DNA of 64,000 bases, taken from contig NZ_JAHSPG010000006.1 in assembly GCF_019130065.1 (NCBI RefSeq), forward strand, positions 310,001-374,000, given 5' to 3'. Shown here in pieces: positions 50,476 to 62,859 of the stretch. Numbering within the stretch: the first letter of the stretch is position 1; each line of letters begins with the position of its first letter. The notes beneath the pieces were generated by a model. That model was not told the DNA's origin, made no database searches, and was given only the letters and a program-made list of their open reading frames with translations. This DNA comes from Pinibacter aurantiacus. GTDB lineage: Bacteria; Bacteroidota; Bacteroidia; Chitinophagales; Chitinophagaceae. The position numbers and the translations under genes are program-made.

Positions 50476-50539
50476 GAGAAGGAACGCCCGCCTGAATGAC
50501 TTTAGTCGGGCAGGCTGATCTTCATGATTGTCATGATTG
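50473..50539. repeat. F-family repeat interrupted by an I-family hairpin
   Basis: TAAGAGAAGGAACGC matches the repeat that follows the GH2 gene at 11323. Then GCCCGCCTGAATGACTTTAG and TCGGGC (50486-50511) form a hairpin, and the F sequence resumes as TTCATGATTGTCATGATT. The TAA is the stop codon of the upstream gene. Confidence 0.75.
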
Positions 50540-50560
50540 AAAGGATTTTATTTTTTGGAT

Positions 50561-52435
50561 ATGAATTGGATCAAATATAAACTATTGGTGGGGGCTCTGT
50601 TGATGGGCTATGCTGGATTTGCACAGCAGGTGATTTGGGTTGCGCCGAACGGAACGAATGGGAATGACGGTTCGAAGGAGTCTCCATTTGCTTCGATTGA
50701 CGTGGCATTGCGTAAGGCGAGAGAGCTGCGTAGACTGGATAGTACGTCTTCAGTAAAGGATGTTACTATCAATGTGCGCGGCGGCATTTATAATTTGTAT
50801 GAGCCAATATTTATAAGGCCCGAAGATTCCGGCACTCCTGATCATCCTTTGGTGATTCAAGCGGCGCCGGGTGAGAAGCCTGTTGTAAGTGGAGGCGTAA
50901 ACGTAGTGGGATGGAGCAAGGTGAAGGGAAAGATTGGAGGCCTGCCGGCTATTGCTCAAGGGAAAGTTTGGGTGGCGGATGTGCTGAAAGTTGGTGGTAG
51001 AAATATTGAGTTCAGACAGTTATGGGTAAATGGGAAAAAAGCTGTTCGCTGCCGTGAAGTGGATGATAATAATTTGAAGCGTATTCTTTCTGTTGACAAG
51101 CAAAAAGAAGAGATATGGGTAGAGGCTCCATCTTTCAATATATCGAAAGATGCCGGGCAAATGGAGATCGTGTTACACGAAATGTGGGCCACTGCTATAT
51201 TGCGCATCAAAAGTGTTGATGTTGTTGGCAACAAAGCAAGATTGACTTTTTATCAACCAGAGAGCCGCATTCATTTTGAACATCCATGGCCATCTGCTGT
51301 GGTGGACGGTAAGAATGGAAACAGTGCCTACTATTTTACCAATGCGGTTCAACTACTTGATGAGGCAGGCGAATGGTATCTTGATATAAACAAAGGGAAA
51401 GTTTACTATTGGCCAAAAACAGGAGAAGACATGGCGACCGCTAATGTTGTTGTACCTGTTTTGGAGCAATTGATAAAAGTGGATGGTTCGTTGGATCGTC
51501 CCGTTGGAAACATCATTATTGATGGAATTGCCTTTCAACATACAACATGGTTACGACCGTCATTGCAGGGCCATGTGCCATTGCAGGCCGGCATGTATTT
51601 GTTGGATGCATACAAGTTAAAACCTAAAGGCACGCCGGAGAAAAAAGGCCTGGATAACCAGGGTTGGATCGGTCGTCCACCCGCCTCAGTGGAAGTAAGT
51701 GGTGCAAGCAATATTCAATTCACGCACTGCGATTTTCGTCACATGGCTTCGGCTGGGTTAGATCTTGCTTTTGGTACAAACCATAATCTGGTACAAGGTT
51801 GTGTGTTCAGGGATATTGGTGGCAATGCTATACAGGTCGGCACTTTCTCGCCTGAAAATTTTGAAACGCATTTGCCCTATGATCCTGCCGATGAAAGAGA
51901 AATTTCTTCTTACGACAGAATTGAAAACAACTATATCGATGATGTGACGAATGAAGATTGGGGATGCGTGGGCATTGCAGCGGGTTGTGTAAGAAATATA
52001 AATATTGAGCACAACGAAATTTGCAATGTTGCATACACGGGTATCAATGTGGGATGGGGTTGGACGAAATCTTTGAACTGCATGCGCAATAACCGTATTC
52101 ATGCCAACTACATTCATCACTACGCCAATCACATGTATGATGTGGCGGGGATATATACGTTGTCTGCACAGCCGGGAACTTCGATCACAGAGAATTGCGT
52201 TGACAGCATCGGCTACTCTCCATATGTACATGACCCGGAGCATTGGTTCTATTTATATCTCGACGAGGGTTCTTCTTATATCACTGTAAAAAATAACTGG
52301 TGCCCTAAAGAAAAGTTTCTGGCGAATGCGAACGGTCCGGGTAATACATGGGAGAACAATGGGCCAATGGTGGCTGACTCTGTAAAAAATGCTGCGGGAT
52401 TATTGCCCCGTTTTAAAACAATAAAACATGAATAG
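50561..52435 (+). CDS. GH141-like parallel beta-helix enzyme, exported
   Basis: A 624-residue exported beta-helix protein. The signal peptide (MNWIKYKLLVGALLMGYAGF, then AQQ) favours the ATG at 50561 over the TTG at 50537. After it comes VIWVAPNGTNGNDGSKESPF, then ASIDVALRKARELRR, the usual opening of GH141-type right-handed helices. Further helix turns are VTINVRGGIYNLYEPIFI, CDFRHMASAGLDLAFGTNHN, CVFRDIGGNAIQVGTF, IENNYIDDVTNEDWG and NHMYDVAGIYTLSAQPGTSI. GH141 contains an alpha-L-fucosidase of rhamnogalacturonan II breakdown and a xylanase. With GH140 nearby, a role on that polymer is plausible. The family assignment is from overall similarity and is less certain than the fold. Confidence 0.7.
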   Translation: MNWIKYKLLVGALLMGYAGFAQQVIWVAPNGTNGNDGSKESPFASIDVALRKARELRRLDSTSSVKDVTINVRGGIYNLYEPIFIRPEDSGTPDHPLVIQAAPGEKPVVSGGVNVVGWSKVKGKIGGLPAIAQGKVWVADVLKVGGRNIEFRQLWVNGKKAVRCREVDDNNLKRILSVDKQKEEIWVEAPSFNISKDAGQMEIVLHEMWATAILRIKSVDVVGNKARLTFYQPESRIHFEHPWPSAVVDGKNGNSAYYFTNAVQLLDEAGEWYLDINKGKVYYWPKTGEDMATANVVVPVLEQLIKVDGSLDRPVGNIIIDGIAFQHTTWLRPSLQGHVPLQAGMYLLDAYKLKPKGTPEKKGLDNQGWIGRPPASVEVSGASNIQFTHCDFRHMASAGLDLAFGTNHNLVQGCVFRDIGGNAIQVGTFSPENFETHLPYDPADEREISSYDRIENNYIDDVTNEDWGCVGIAAGCVRNINIEHNEICNVAYTGINVGWGWTKSLNCMRNNRIHANYIHHYANHMYDVAGIYTLSAQPGTSITENCVDSIGYSPYVHDPEHWFYLYLDEGSSYITVKNNWCPKEKFLANANGPGNTWENNGPMVADSVKNAAGLLPRFKTIKHE

Positions 52436-54596
52436 AATGATCAAACGAATGGCGATAGTTTTAGGCGCTTGTCTTCTTATGTGCTCGGAAGCATTGATGG
52501 CACAGGAAGCAACGTGGATATGGTATCCCGGCGATTTCGATATATGGCTCAGCAACAAAATGCAAAACAGACGCACAGAACGGGGGACGTTTTTTCCTCC
52601 ATTCTGGAAAATGGATAACCATTATGTGTGTGTTGATTTTCATAAGGATTTTAGTCTTGCTCAACCAGAGCAGGTTGACATTTATACGGAAGGAAATTAC
52701 AATGTAAAGATTGACGGCAAGATGCAAGAAGGTGCGCCATCGCAGATACTTGTACCTGCTGGTAAACACAGGATAAACGTAAAAGTATTTAACCAGGCCA
52801 CAGTACCCGCTTTGTTTGTAAAGGGGCAAACGATTGTATCTGATGGAACATGGTTGGTAACGTTTGAGGATAAGGAGTGGATCGATGAGACAGGCAAGGC
52901 ATCGGATCAGGCTGCTACTGTTTGGCTAACTGCGGGAAGTAAAAATTTTAACGACCCGTCTATAAAACCATCGTCTTTCAAACTGCAAACGACACCTCAA
53001 TATGCTGCGTCTGTTGATAAGAAGGGGCAAACATTGTTGGTTGATTTTGGCAGGGAAACATTTGGATACGTAAAATTGAATGGTCTTCGCGGAAATGGTA
53101 AAGTGAACATCTATTACGGTGAATCTAAAGCAGAAGCGTTGTCGACAGATCATTGTGAAACGTTAGACAGATTGCAGATCAGCAACGCTGCGGCCAAGGA
53201 CACAGTATTACCGTCTTCGAAAGCATTCCGGTTTGTCAATATTCAATATAACGGCTCGCTTGCATTGGATTCTGTCTCCATGCTTTACGAATATGCACCG
53301 GTTGCGCAACGTGGAACTTTCAGATGTTCAGATACTTTGTTGAACAGAATTTACGAAGTATCAGACTATACGTTTCATTTGAATACGCGTGAATTTTTCA
53401 TTGATGGCATCAAGCGTGATCGATGGGTTTGGAGCGGTGATGGTTATCAAAGTTTTTTGATGAACTATTATTCCTTCTTCAATTCATCAACGGTAACGTC
53501 TACATTAATGGCGCTACGTGGCAAGGATCCTGTGACTAGTCATATCAATACCATCATGGATTATACGTTTTATTGGTTCATGGGAATCTATGATTATTAT
53601 CTGTACACAGGTGATCAAAATTTTATTACGCAGGTATATCCACGCATGCAAAGCATGATGGATTATTGCTTGCAAAGAAGAAACAAAGATGGCTTGATGG
53701 AAGGGCTTGCAGGAGATTGGATATTTATTGATTGGGCAGATAGGCTTAGTAAAAAAGGTGAAGTGAGTTTTGAACAGTTGCTCTTGTGCCGCAGTCTTGA
53801 GACAATGTCGATGTGTGCCGATTTGATGCATGATACAAAAGCTGCACAGTACAGGCAAATGGCTGCGGATCTAAAAGCGAAAATATTCTCTTATTACTGG
53901 AACGGCAATAAGCAGGCATTTGTTCATAGCCGAATAAATGGGCAACCAACAGACAACGTAACCCGCTACACCAATATGTTTGCAATCTTCTTTAATTATT
54001 TGTCAGACATACAAAAGCAAGGCGTAAAGCAAAATGTTTTATTAAACGATAAAGTACAGAAGATCACCACCCCATATATGCGTTTCTACGAGTTGGAAGC
54101 GATGTGCGCATTAGGCGAACAACAATATGTGTTGAATGAAATCAAAAGTTACTGGGGTGGCATGTTGCAAAATGGCGCAACGACTTTCTGGGAAGAATAC
54201 AATCCCGATAAAAAGGGAGATGAGCACTATGCCATGTACGGAAGGCCGTTTGGCAAAAGCCTTTGCCATGCGTGGGGTGCAAGTCCGATTTATCTTTTTG
54301 GAAAATATTATTTAGGAGTGCAGCCTACTTCGCCAGCGTACAAAACGTACACGATACAACCGGTAACAGGTGGGTTGAAATGGATCGAAGGAACGGTGCC
54401 TACACCAAACGGAGTAGTGAATGTGTATTGCAGTGCGAAGCAAATAAAGGTGAAGGCAGACGAAGGAACAGGTACGTTGAAATTCAAAAGCAAAAAGAAA
54501 CCTTCCTGCAAAAACGGAACAATCGCAAGTACAGGAAACGGTGTGTATGAGATGACCGTGGAGAAAGGTGTGGAGTATGTGGTGAATTATGAATGA
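52428..54596 (+). CDS. GH78-family alpha-L-rhamnosidase, compact type
   Basis: A 722-residue exported GH78 protein. The signal peptide ends near SEALMAQ (residue 25). The catalytic barrel has the DGIKRDRWVWSGD motif at 326-338, a variant of the family DGxxRER/DCPQRxE segment, and NGATTFWEEYNP with E589 and E590. The N-terminal part is shorter than in the 914-residue paralogue: a jelly-roll (VDIYTEGNYNVKIDGKMQEG) and the concanavalin-like domain (LLVDFGRETFGYVKLNGLRG) without the fibronectin domain. The ATG at 52428 overlaps the GH141-like stop by 8 bp; an ATG at 52437 also fits. Either way translation is coupled to the upstream gene. Different domain content and motif suggest a different rhamnosyl linkage from the first GH78. 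Confidence 0.9.
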   Translation: MNRMIKRMAIVLGACLLMCSEALMAQEATWIWYPGDFDIWLSNKMQNRRTERGTFFPPFWKMDNHYVCVDFHKDFSLAQPEQVDIYTEGNYNVKIDGKMQEGAPSQILVPAGKHRINVKVFNQATVPALFVKGQTIVSDGTWLVTFEDKEWIDETGKASDQAATVWLTAGSKNFNDPSIKPSSFKLQTTPQYAASVDKKGQTLLVDFGRETFGYVKLNGLRGNGKVNIYYGESKAEALSTDHCETLDRLQISNAAAKDTVLPSSKAFRFVNIQYNGSLALDSVSMLYEYAPVAQRGTFRCSDTLLNRIYEVSDYTFHLNTREFFIDGIKRDRWVWSGDGYQSFLMNYYSFFNSSTVTSTLMALRGKDPVTSHINTIMDYTFYWFMGIYDYYLYTGDQNFITQVYPRMQSMMDYCLQRRNKDGLMEGLAGDWIFIDWADRLSKKGEVSFEQLLLCRSLETMSMCADLMHDTKAAQYRQMAADLKAKIFSYYWNGNKQAFVHSRINGQPTDNVTRYTNMFAIFFNYLSDIQKQGVKQNVLLNDKVQKITTPYMRFYELEAMCALGEQQYVLNEIKSYWGGMLQNGATTFWEEYNPDKKGDEHYAMYGRPFGKSLCHAWGASPIYLFGKYYLGVQPTSPAYKTYTIQPVTGGLKWIEGTVPTPNGVVNVYCSAKQIKVKADEGTGTLKFKSKKKPSCKNGTIASTGNGVYEMTVEKGVEYVVNYE

Positions 54597-54617
54597 TGAA
54601 TTTTGAGGTTCATTCCC

Positions 54618-57960
<3,343 letters not shown>

Positions 57961-58010
57961 TTTCGTTTTATTGTCTAAAAATATTGAGAACAAATTATTA
58001 ATTGCATCGC

Positions 58011-59021
58011 ATGAAAACATTGGTTTGTGTTACGCCGGGAACATTCGAATATGGAACAGTAGAAGTGCCTGAATTAAGGGCCGGCTATTCGTTGCTTAAG
58101 ATCAAAAGAATTGGCATTTGTGGAACGGATTTGCATGCTTTTGAGGGCACGCAACCCTTCTTTTCCTATCCGAGAATATTAGGACATGAATTAGCTGCCG
58201 AGTATGTAAAAGGCGATGCCAAAGGGTTTCAGGCTGGTGAAGCTGTTACGTTTATTCCTTATTTCAATTGCGGTAAATGCATAGCCTGTAGGATGGGCAA
58301 GCCAAATTGCTGCGCTGCGATCAACGTTTGCGGCGTACATGTGGATGGCGGTATGCGTGAGTATTTGCTGGTTCCTTCAGAATCATTGATTCATGGCGAA
58401 GATTTGAATTTCGATGAATTGGCATTGGTTGAGCCATTGGCAATTGGCGCCCATGGCGTAAGACGTGCTGATGTTACTCCCGGCGAATGTGTATTGGTAG
58501 TGGGTGCAGGGCCGATTGGTTTGGGTACAATGGAGTTCGCACGAATAGCCGGAGGAAAAGTAATCGCTTTGGATATTAACGACAATCGTTTGGAGTTTTG
58601 TAAGGATAAACTAGGAGTAGATTTTACGATCAATGGTTTGAAAGAGAATGTAGTGGAGCGATTGAAAGAAATCACCAACGGCGACATGCCTACCGTTGTG
58701 ATCGACGCAACAGGAAGTTTGCGCGCCATCAACGCAGGATTTGAATATATGGCCCACGGAGCGAGATATGTTTTGGTAGGCTTGCAAAAAAACGAATTGG
58801 TCATCTCTCATCCAGAATTCCACAAACGTGAAGCAACTTTGATGAGCAGCAGAAATGCAACGAGACAGGATTTTGAACATGTGATTGCCTCAATGAAGAA
58901 AGGACTTGTAAAGCCTGAAACATACATCACACACCGCGTTTCATTTGACGAGGTGAAAGATAATTTGGCCAGTTGGCTGAACCCGGAAACAGGTGTTATT
59001 AAAGCCATGGTAACTGTTTAA
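58011..59021 (+). CDS. Zinc-dependent alcohol dehydrogenase (sugar/polyol type)
   Basis: A 336-residue cytoplasmic medium-chain dehydrogenase. The catalytic zinc ligands are C37 (GICGTD), H59 and E60 (GHE), and E141 (VEPLA). The structural zinc site is C87, C90, C93 and C101. The NAD-binding loop is VGAGPIG (164-170), with the adenosine-ribose acidic residue in VIALDINDNR, pointing to NAD rather than NADP. It resembles L-threonine, sorbitol and L-galactonate dehydrogenases. Being cytoplasmic amid exported enzymes, it probably oxidises a sugar, sugar acid or polyol released from the imported oligosaccharide, perhaps in the same pathway as the lactonase and Gfo/Idh enzymes at 20-22 kb. The ATG at 58011 is preferred over a TTG at 58002. 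Confidence 0.88.
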   Translation: MKTLVCVTPGTFEYGTVEVPELRAGYSLLKIKRIGICGTDLHAFEGTQPFFSYPRILGHELAAEYVKGDAKGFQAGEAVTFIPYFNCGKCIACRMGKPNCCAAINVCGVHVDGGMREYLLVPSESLIHGEDLNFDELALVEPLAIGAHGVRRADVTPGECVLVVGAGPIGLGTMEFARIAGGKVIALDINDNRLEFCKDKLGVDFTINGLKENVVERLKEITNGDMPTVVIDATGSLRAINAGFEYMAHGARYVLVGLQKNELVISHPEFHKREATLMSSRNATRQDFEHVIASMKKGLVKPETYITHRVSFDEVKDNLASWLNPETGVIKAMVTV

Positions 59022-59031
59022 TCGGCTACCC

Positions 59032-59101
59032 GTAGAGACGCATTGAATGCGTCTCTGGTGCTGCACCCAAAAATCGGGAGGCGCATTCAATGCGTCTCTA
59101 C
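59032..59101. repeat. Paired A-family hairpins in inverted orientation
   Basis: GTAGAGACGCATTGAATGCG plus TCTC (59032-59055), and a second copy in reverse orientation (59078-59101), with 24-nt arms differing by one base. Each copy is itself a hairpin, so the 70 bp can fold in two ways. The repeat lies within the possible 5' extension of the next reading frame. Confidence 0.85.
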
Positions 59102-59141
59102 GTTCTATTTTTCTTACATTCGTTTTATAACATTTTTATCA

Positions 59142-61463
59142 TTGACCAGCATACGTAAGAAAATATCATTCCTTCTTTCTTTCAGTTTTTTATACATTAT
59201 TTCTTTCGCGCAGCCGAAAGAGTTATCCAACTATAATGTTGTTTGGCGTGCACAAAGCAGCAGCTCGTCCGAGTCCATGCCATGCGGTGGTGGCGACATT
59301 GGATTAAATGTCTGGGTGGAAAACGGCGATGTGCTTTTTTACATTTCGCGCAGCGGCACGTTTGATGAGAACAATCAAATGCTCACACTGGGCAGAATGC
59401 GCCTGCATTTTTCCTCCGATCCATTCGCTGGAAAAGATTTCAAACAGGAGCTGAAATTGGTTGAAGGAGGCGTTACTATTTCGGGAAATAATACTGAAGT
59501 TAATTTGTGGGTTGATGTATTTCGACCTGTTGTCCATGTAAGTGTTAGAAGCGCCAAGTCTGTTGATGTTACTACGTCCTACGAAAACTGGCGCACATCG
59601 GACAGAGTAATCAAAGGAACAGAATTAAGAGCAAATTCTTACAAAGCACCACAACTATTTGACGTGGTAATGTATAAAGATGAAGTGCAGGCGTTAAACA
59701 ATGAAATACTTTTTTATCACCGCAACAGAAATGACAAACAAAATGTTTTTGACTACACAGTCGATAAAGAAGGGATGGGTTCTGTGAAAGATAAAATGTT
59801 CAATCCGCTTGCGGACAATACGTTTGGTGGCGTTGTGAAGGCGAAGGGTATGCAGTTTGTAAAGACTGATACCGGTAGTTATTGCAACACTTCTTTTACG
59901 TCGTGGCAGCTAAAAACGAAATCTGCTGTTCGTTCGCAGCAAATTGAAATCGCCTTGAATGTTTCTCAGGCCGCGACGATTGATATTTGGAAGAACGAGT
60001 TGAACAATATTGTAAAAGATGCCGCAACGAATAGCTCTACTGCATTGCAGAAGACAAAAGCCTGGTGGCAGCAATTCTGGACTAGAAGTTACATAGTTAT
60101 CGAAGGCAAGGATAGTTTCATTTCGCGCAATTATAATTTGTTCCGTTACATGCTTGGTTGCAATGCCTATGGCAAATGGCCCACCAAATTCAATGGCGGA
60201 TTATTCGTTTTTGATCCGGTGTTTGTAAAAGGCAATCAGCCTTATCCTTATTCTCCTGACTTTCGTTTGTGGGGCGGGGGTACGATGACTGCCCAGAATC
60301 AGCGGCTTGTGTACTATCCAATGATCAAGAGTGGTGATTTTGATATGCTCAAACCTCAGTTTGATTTTTACCTCAATGCATTGCGCAATGCAGAATTGAG
60401 AAGTGCCGTTTACTGGAATCATAAAGGAGCTTGTTTTACAGAACAAATTGAAAACTTCGGATTGCCGAATATTTTCGAATACAATTTAAAAAGACCTGCT
60501 GACTATGATGCAGGCCTCGAGTATAATGCATGGCTGGAATACTTGTGGGATACGGTTTTTGAGTTTTGTCAAATGATGCTGGAAACAGAACGTTACGAAA
60601 GCCGTGATATTAAAGAATATATTCCGTTCATAGAAAGTTGCCTTACTTTTTTTGATGAGCATTATCAATACATGGCGAAGAAACTTGGTGCCAAAGTATT
60701 TAACGAAAGGGGCGAGTATATTTTATATCCAGGCTCGGCTGCGGAAACCTACAAAGGTGCCTACAACTCAACAACCACTGTCTGCGCATTGAAAGTAATT
60801 CTCGAGCGCATGCTTGCTTTGCCAAATCAGTATCTTGATACAACACAAAGAAGCAAATGGCAAAAAATGTTGCATCGCATCCCGTCGATACCATTACAAA
60901 CAATTGGAGGAAAAACTACACTGGCTCCGGCTTTGGTATGGGCAAGGGTGCAGAATGCAGAAGCTCCGCAATTGTATCCTGTTTTTCCATGGGGAATTTA
61001 TGGCGTGGGAAAACCGGGTTTGGATACGGCCATAAATACCTATCAACTCGATTCGCAGGTAACTAAGACACGCAGTGCAGTGGGATGGAAGCAGCACAAT
61101 ATTTTTGCGGCGCGATTGGGATTGACTGATGAAGCGACAATTCTCACAAAAGAAAAATTTGCTGATGGTCCTTATCGGTTTCCTGCGTTTTGGGGACCGG
61201 GTTACGATTGGTCGCCCGATCACAACTGGGGCGGTAGCGCCATGATTGGCTTGCAGGAAATGTTGATGCAGGTGGATGATAAGAAGATCTATTTACTGCC
61301 CGCATGGCCAAAGGAGTGGAATACGAAATTCAAACTGCATGCGCCATATAATACTATCGTTGAAGGCGAGGTGAAAGAAGGAAAGGTGGTGAATCTTGTG
61401 GTGACACCTGCGAGCAGAAAGGCAGACGTGATTTTGTGCGAAGGAGAGAAGACACGCAGATGA
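59142..61463 (+). CDS. DUF5703-type six-hairpin glycoside hydrolase, exported
   Basis: A 773-residue exported protein with a DUF5703-like N-terminal sandwich (YNVVWRAQSSSSSESMPCGG, then GDIGLNVWVENGDVLFYISR) and an (alpha/alpha)6 barrel related to GH95-type enzymes: RNYNLFRYMLGCNAYGKWPT, then KFNGGLFVFD, RLWGGGTMTAQNQRLVYYPM, ILYPGSAAETYKGAYNSTTT and WSPDHNWGGSAMIGLQEMLM. The frame has no ATG before residue MPCGG. A TTG at 59142 gives a fine signal peptide (MTSIRKKISFLLSFSFLYII, then SFAQ), whereas the longer TTG-initiated frame from 59043 reads through a repeat. The last residues (EKTRR) and the stop lie inside an E-family repeat. The substrate is unknown; the barrel and the neighbours suggest a pectic oligosaccharide. 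Confidence 0.7.
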   Translation: MTSIRKKISFLLSFSFLYIISFAQPKELSNYNVVWRAQSSSSSESMPCGGGDIGLNVWVENGDVLFYISRSGTFDENNQMLTLGRMRLHFSSDPFAGKDFKQELKLVEGGVTISGNNTEVNLWVDVFRPVVHVSVRSAKSVDVTTSYENWRTSDRVIKGTELRANSYKAPQLFDVVMYKDEVQALNNEILFYHRNRNDKQNVFDYTVDKEGMGSVKDKMFNPLADNTFGGVVKAKGMQFVKTDTGSYCNTSFTSWQLKTKSAVRSQQIEIALNVSQAATIDIWKNELNNIVKDAATNSSTALQKTKAWWQQFWTRSYIVIEGKDSFISRNYNLFRYMLGCNAYGKWPTKFNGGLFVFDPVFVKGNQPYPYSPDFRLWGGGTMTAQNQRLVYYPMIKSGDFDMLKPQFDFYLNALRNAELRSAVYWNHKGACFTEQIENFGLPNIFEYNLKRPADYDAGLEYNAWLEYLWDTVFEFCQMMLETERYESRDIKEYIPFIESCLTFFDEHYQYMAKKLGAKVFNERGEYILYPGSAAETYKGAYNSTTTVCALKVILERMLALPNQYLDTTQRSKWQKMLHRIPSIPLQTIGGKTTLAPALVWARVQNAEAPQLYPVFPWGIYGVGKPGLDTAINTYQLDSQVTKTRSAVGWKQHNIFAARLGLTDEATILTKEKFADGPYRFPAFWGPGYDWSPDHNWGGSAMIGLQEMLMQVDDKKIYLLPAWPKEWNTKFKLHAPYNTIVEGEVKEGKVVNLVVTPASRKADVILCEGEKTRR

Positions 61464-61490
61464 CACGGATTGGACGGATTTGCGCTGATT
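61444..61490. repeat. Dispersed repeat, family E, inverted copy over a gene end
   Basis: ACACGCAGATGACACGGATT, then GGACGGATTTGCGCTGATTA, the reverse orientation of the family at 22824, 32207 and 61653. The TGA inside GCAGATGACAC is the stop of the DUF5703 gene, so the repeat encodes its last residues. Confidence 0.7.
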
Positions 61491-61529
61491 AGTTGCTTTG
61501 AGATTTGTTCAGTTTGAAAGTCCCAGATT

Positions 61530-61625
61530 TACCACTAAAACACTAAGTGCACTAAGCCTCACTAAGGGTTGTTGAAAACCAGACGTTTCTAAGTGAAACT
61601 TAGTGCACTTAGTGTCTTAGTGGTA
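61530..61625. repeat. Large hairpin repeat, family B, copy 5
   Basis: Arms 61530-61566 and 61589-61625 pair with few mismatches (CACTAAGTGCACTAAG against CTTAGTGCACTTAGTG). It lies between the convergent DUF5703 and GntR genes and could act as a two-way terminator. Confidence 0.85.
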
Positions 61626-61652
61626 AACCGTAGATGTAGCAAATGTTGAAAT

Positions 61653-61699
61653 CTAATCAGTGCAAATCAGCTAAATCAGCGTTATCTGCGTGCTCCCTA
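61653..61699. repeat. Dispersed repeat, family E, copy 4
   Basis: CAGTGCAAATCAGCTAAATC, then AGCGTTATCTGCGTGCTCCC, followed by TA. On the minus strand its first bases TAGGGAGCACGC supply the TAG stop codon of the GntR gene (61697-61699). Confidence 0.75.
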
Positions 61700-62728
61700 C
61701 AAAGACTTTCTCGGTGTTAAGTAAAACGGAACATCAATGTGCTTGAATGAATTTGTTAGTATCAGTTCTGCCGCCAGTTCGCCCATCTTTTTAAAGTCGG
61801 TGGAAATGGTGGTAAGTCCATTCAGGATGAGTTTTTTTAATGGCGTTTCATTGTAAGAAATGATGCCTACATCTTCGCCCACAACAAGGTTTTGTGCAAT
61901 GATTTTTTCCAAAAGAATTACCAGGTCATTTTCGCGAAGATTGATATAAATGCTGCCCGGCGAAATGGCTTCCTTCTCAATGTCTGCAATAATTTCATAG
62001 TTAAAAGCATAGTCCTGGCAAAAGCGCTTGAAGCCCTGCAAAATTTCATCAGGATAATAAGTGTTCTCAGGAAAAATGATCTTAATGCTTTTGTATTTCT
62101 GCAGCTTGTCTTTTGCCTGTTCAAGCGCCGTGTAAATATCCTGCTCAAAATTTTCGTACACACCGCGGTAGTTACCGGTTACGCCCTGCAATCTTTTATC
62201 GAGCAGAATCAGCTTTTCTTTAGGCAAAGTGTTCAGTACTTCGTCTACATTTTCCCAGCGCTCTCTGAAGTGCGGCAGAATGACAAAGTGTGTATAGTCT
62301 TCAGGACGGCGTGCCAGTATGTTTTTGAACAGACTAAAATCACTGTTATAAATATAGAAGTCTATGTTGGCATGCTCGCCGATTGCATCAACAAAGGAAT
62401 CGTAAATGATCTTTTTATGTTCGCTCAGTTTGTTGAACAAAAGCAATATGGTGAACTTTTGTTCAAACTGCGTATTCTGTACAAAATAACCTTTACCCGG
62501 AACAGAAGAAAGAATACCCAAAGACCTCAGATATTTATAACCTTTTTCCGCAGTATCCCTCGAAATTTCAAACTCGAAGCTTATTTCGTTGATGGAAGGC
62601 AGCACATCATTCTTTTGAATTTTACCCGCCGCAATAGCTTTAATAATGGAGTTCGCCAGTTGAAGGTACTTAGGCGTAGCGGAGTAAACGTCGATAAATA
62701 AATGCTGCGTAATAGGGACTTGCTTCAT
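61697..62728 (-). CDS. GntR-family regulator with periplasmic-binding-type sensor
   Basis: A 343-residue regulator. Residues about 10-80 are the GntR winged helix: PKYLQLANSIIKAIAAGKIQ, DVLPSINEISFEFEISRDTA, KGYKYLRSLGILSSVPGKGY. Residues about 90-340 resemble a LacI-type sugar-binding sensor (FTILLLFNKLSEHKKIIYDS, FVILPHFRERW, VVGEDVGIISYNETPLKKLI, GLTTISTDFKKMGELAAELI). This domain pairing occurs in Bacteroidetes regulators of pentose and deoxyhexose use. It is divergent from rhaT, 131 bp apart, so it most likely controls the rhamnose genes in response to L-rhamnose or an intermediate (inference). Its TAG stop lies in an E-family repeat. An open reading frame of 269 codons on the opposite strand is a shadow. 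Confidence 0.92.
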   Translation of the reverse strand: MKQVPITQHLFIDVYSATPKYLQLANSIIKAIAAGKIQKNDVLPSINEISFEFEISRDTAEKGYKYLRSLGILSSVPGKGYFVQNTQFEQKFTILLLFNKLSEHKKIIYDSFVDAIGEHANIDFYIYNSDFSLFKNILARRPEDYTHFVILPHFRERWENVDEVLNTLPKEKLILLDKRLQGVTGNYRGVYENFEQDIYTALEQAKDKLQKYKSIKIIFPENTYYPDEILQGFKRFCQDYAFNYEIIADIEKEAISPGSIYINLRENDLVILLEKIIAQNLVVGEDVGIISYNETPLKKLILNGLTTISTDFKKMGELAAELILTNSFKHIDVPFYLTPRKSL

Positions 62729-62859
62729 TAGGTGCCTTTAGTGATTGGTTATTGGTCAAACCTACGAAATTGTGAACCATGACAGTGCATGATGGATAAA
62801 AAATCATAACTTTTTACTTTTATTCTATAATTGTTTAGCCATATAAAAGACCAACTGCC
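62729..62859. promoter_or_regulatory. Divergent GntR-rhaT control region
   Basis: A 131-bp AT-rich gap that must hold promoters for both genes. CCATGACAGTGCATGATGG (62777-62795) is a weak palindrome with CCAT/ATGG ends. TCTATAATTG (62825-62834) includes TATAATTG, one mismatch from TAnnTTTG, but without a well-placed upstream TTG. I cannot name the operator. Confidence 0.3.

Noticed and set aside
61892-62701. 269-codon open frame on the plus strand
   Set aside because: It lies wholly opposite the GntR gene, which has clear HTH and sensor motifs; the opposite frame shows no family features.
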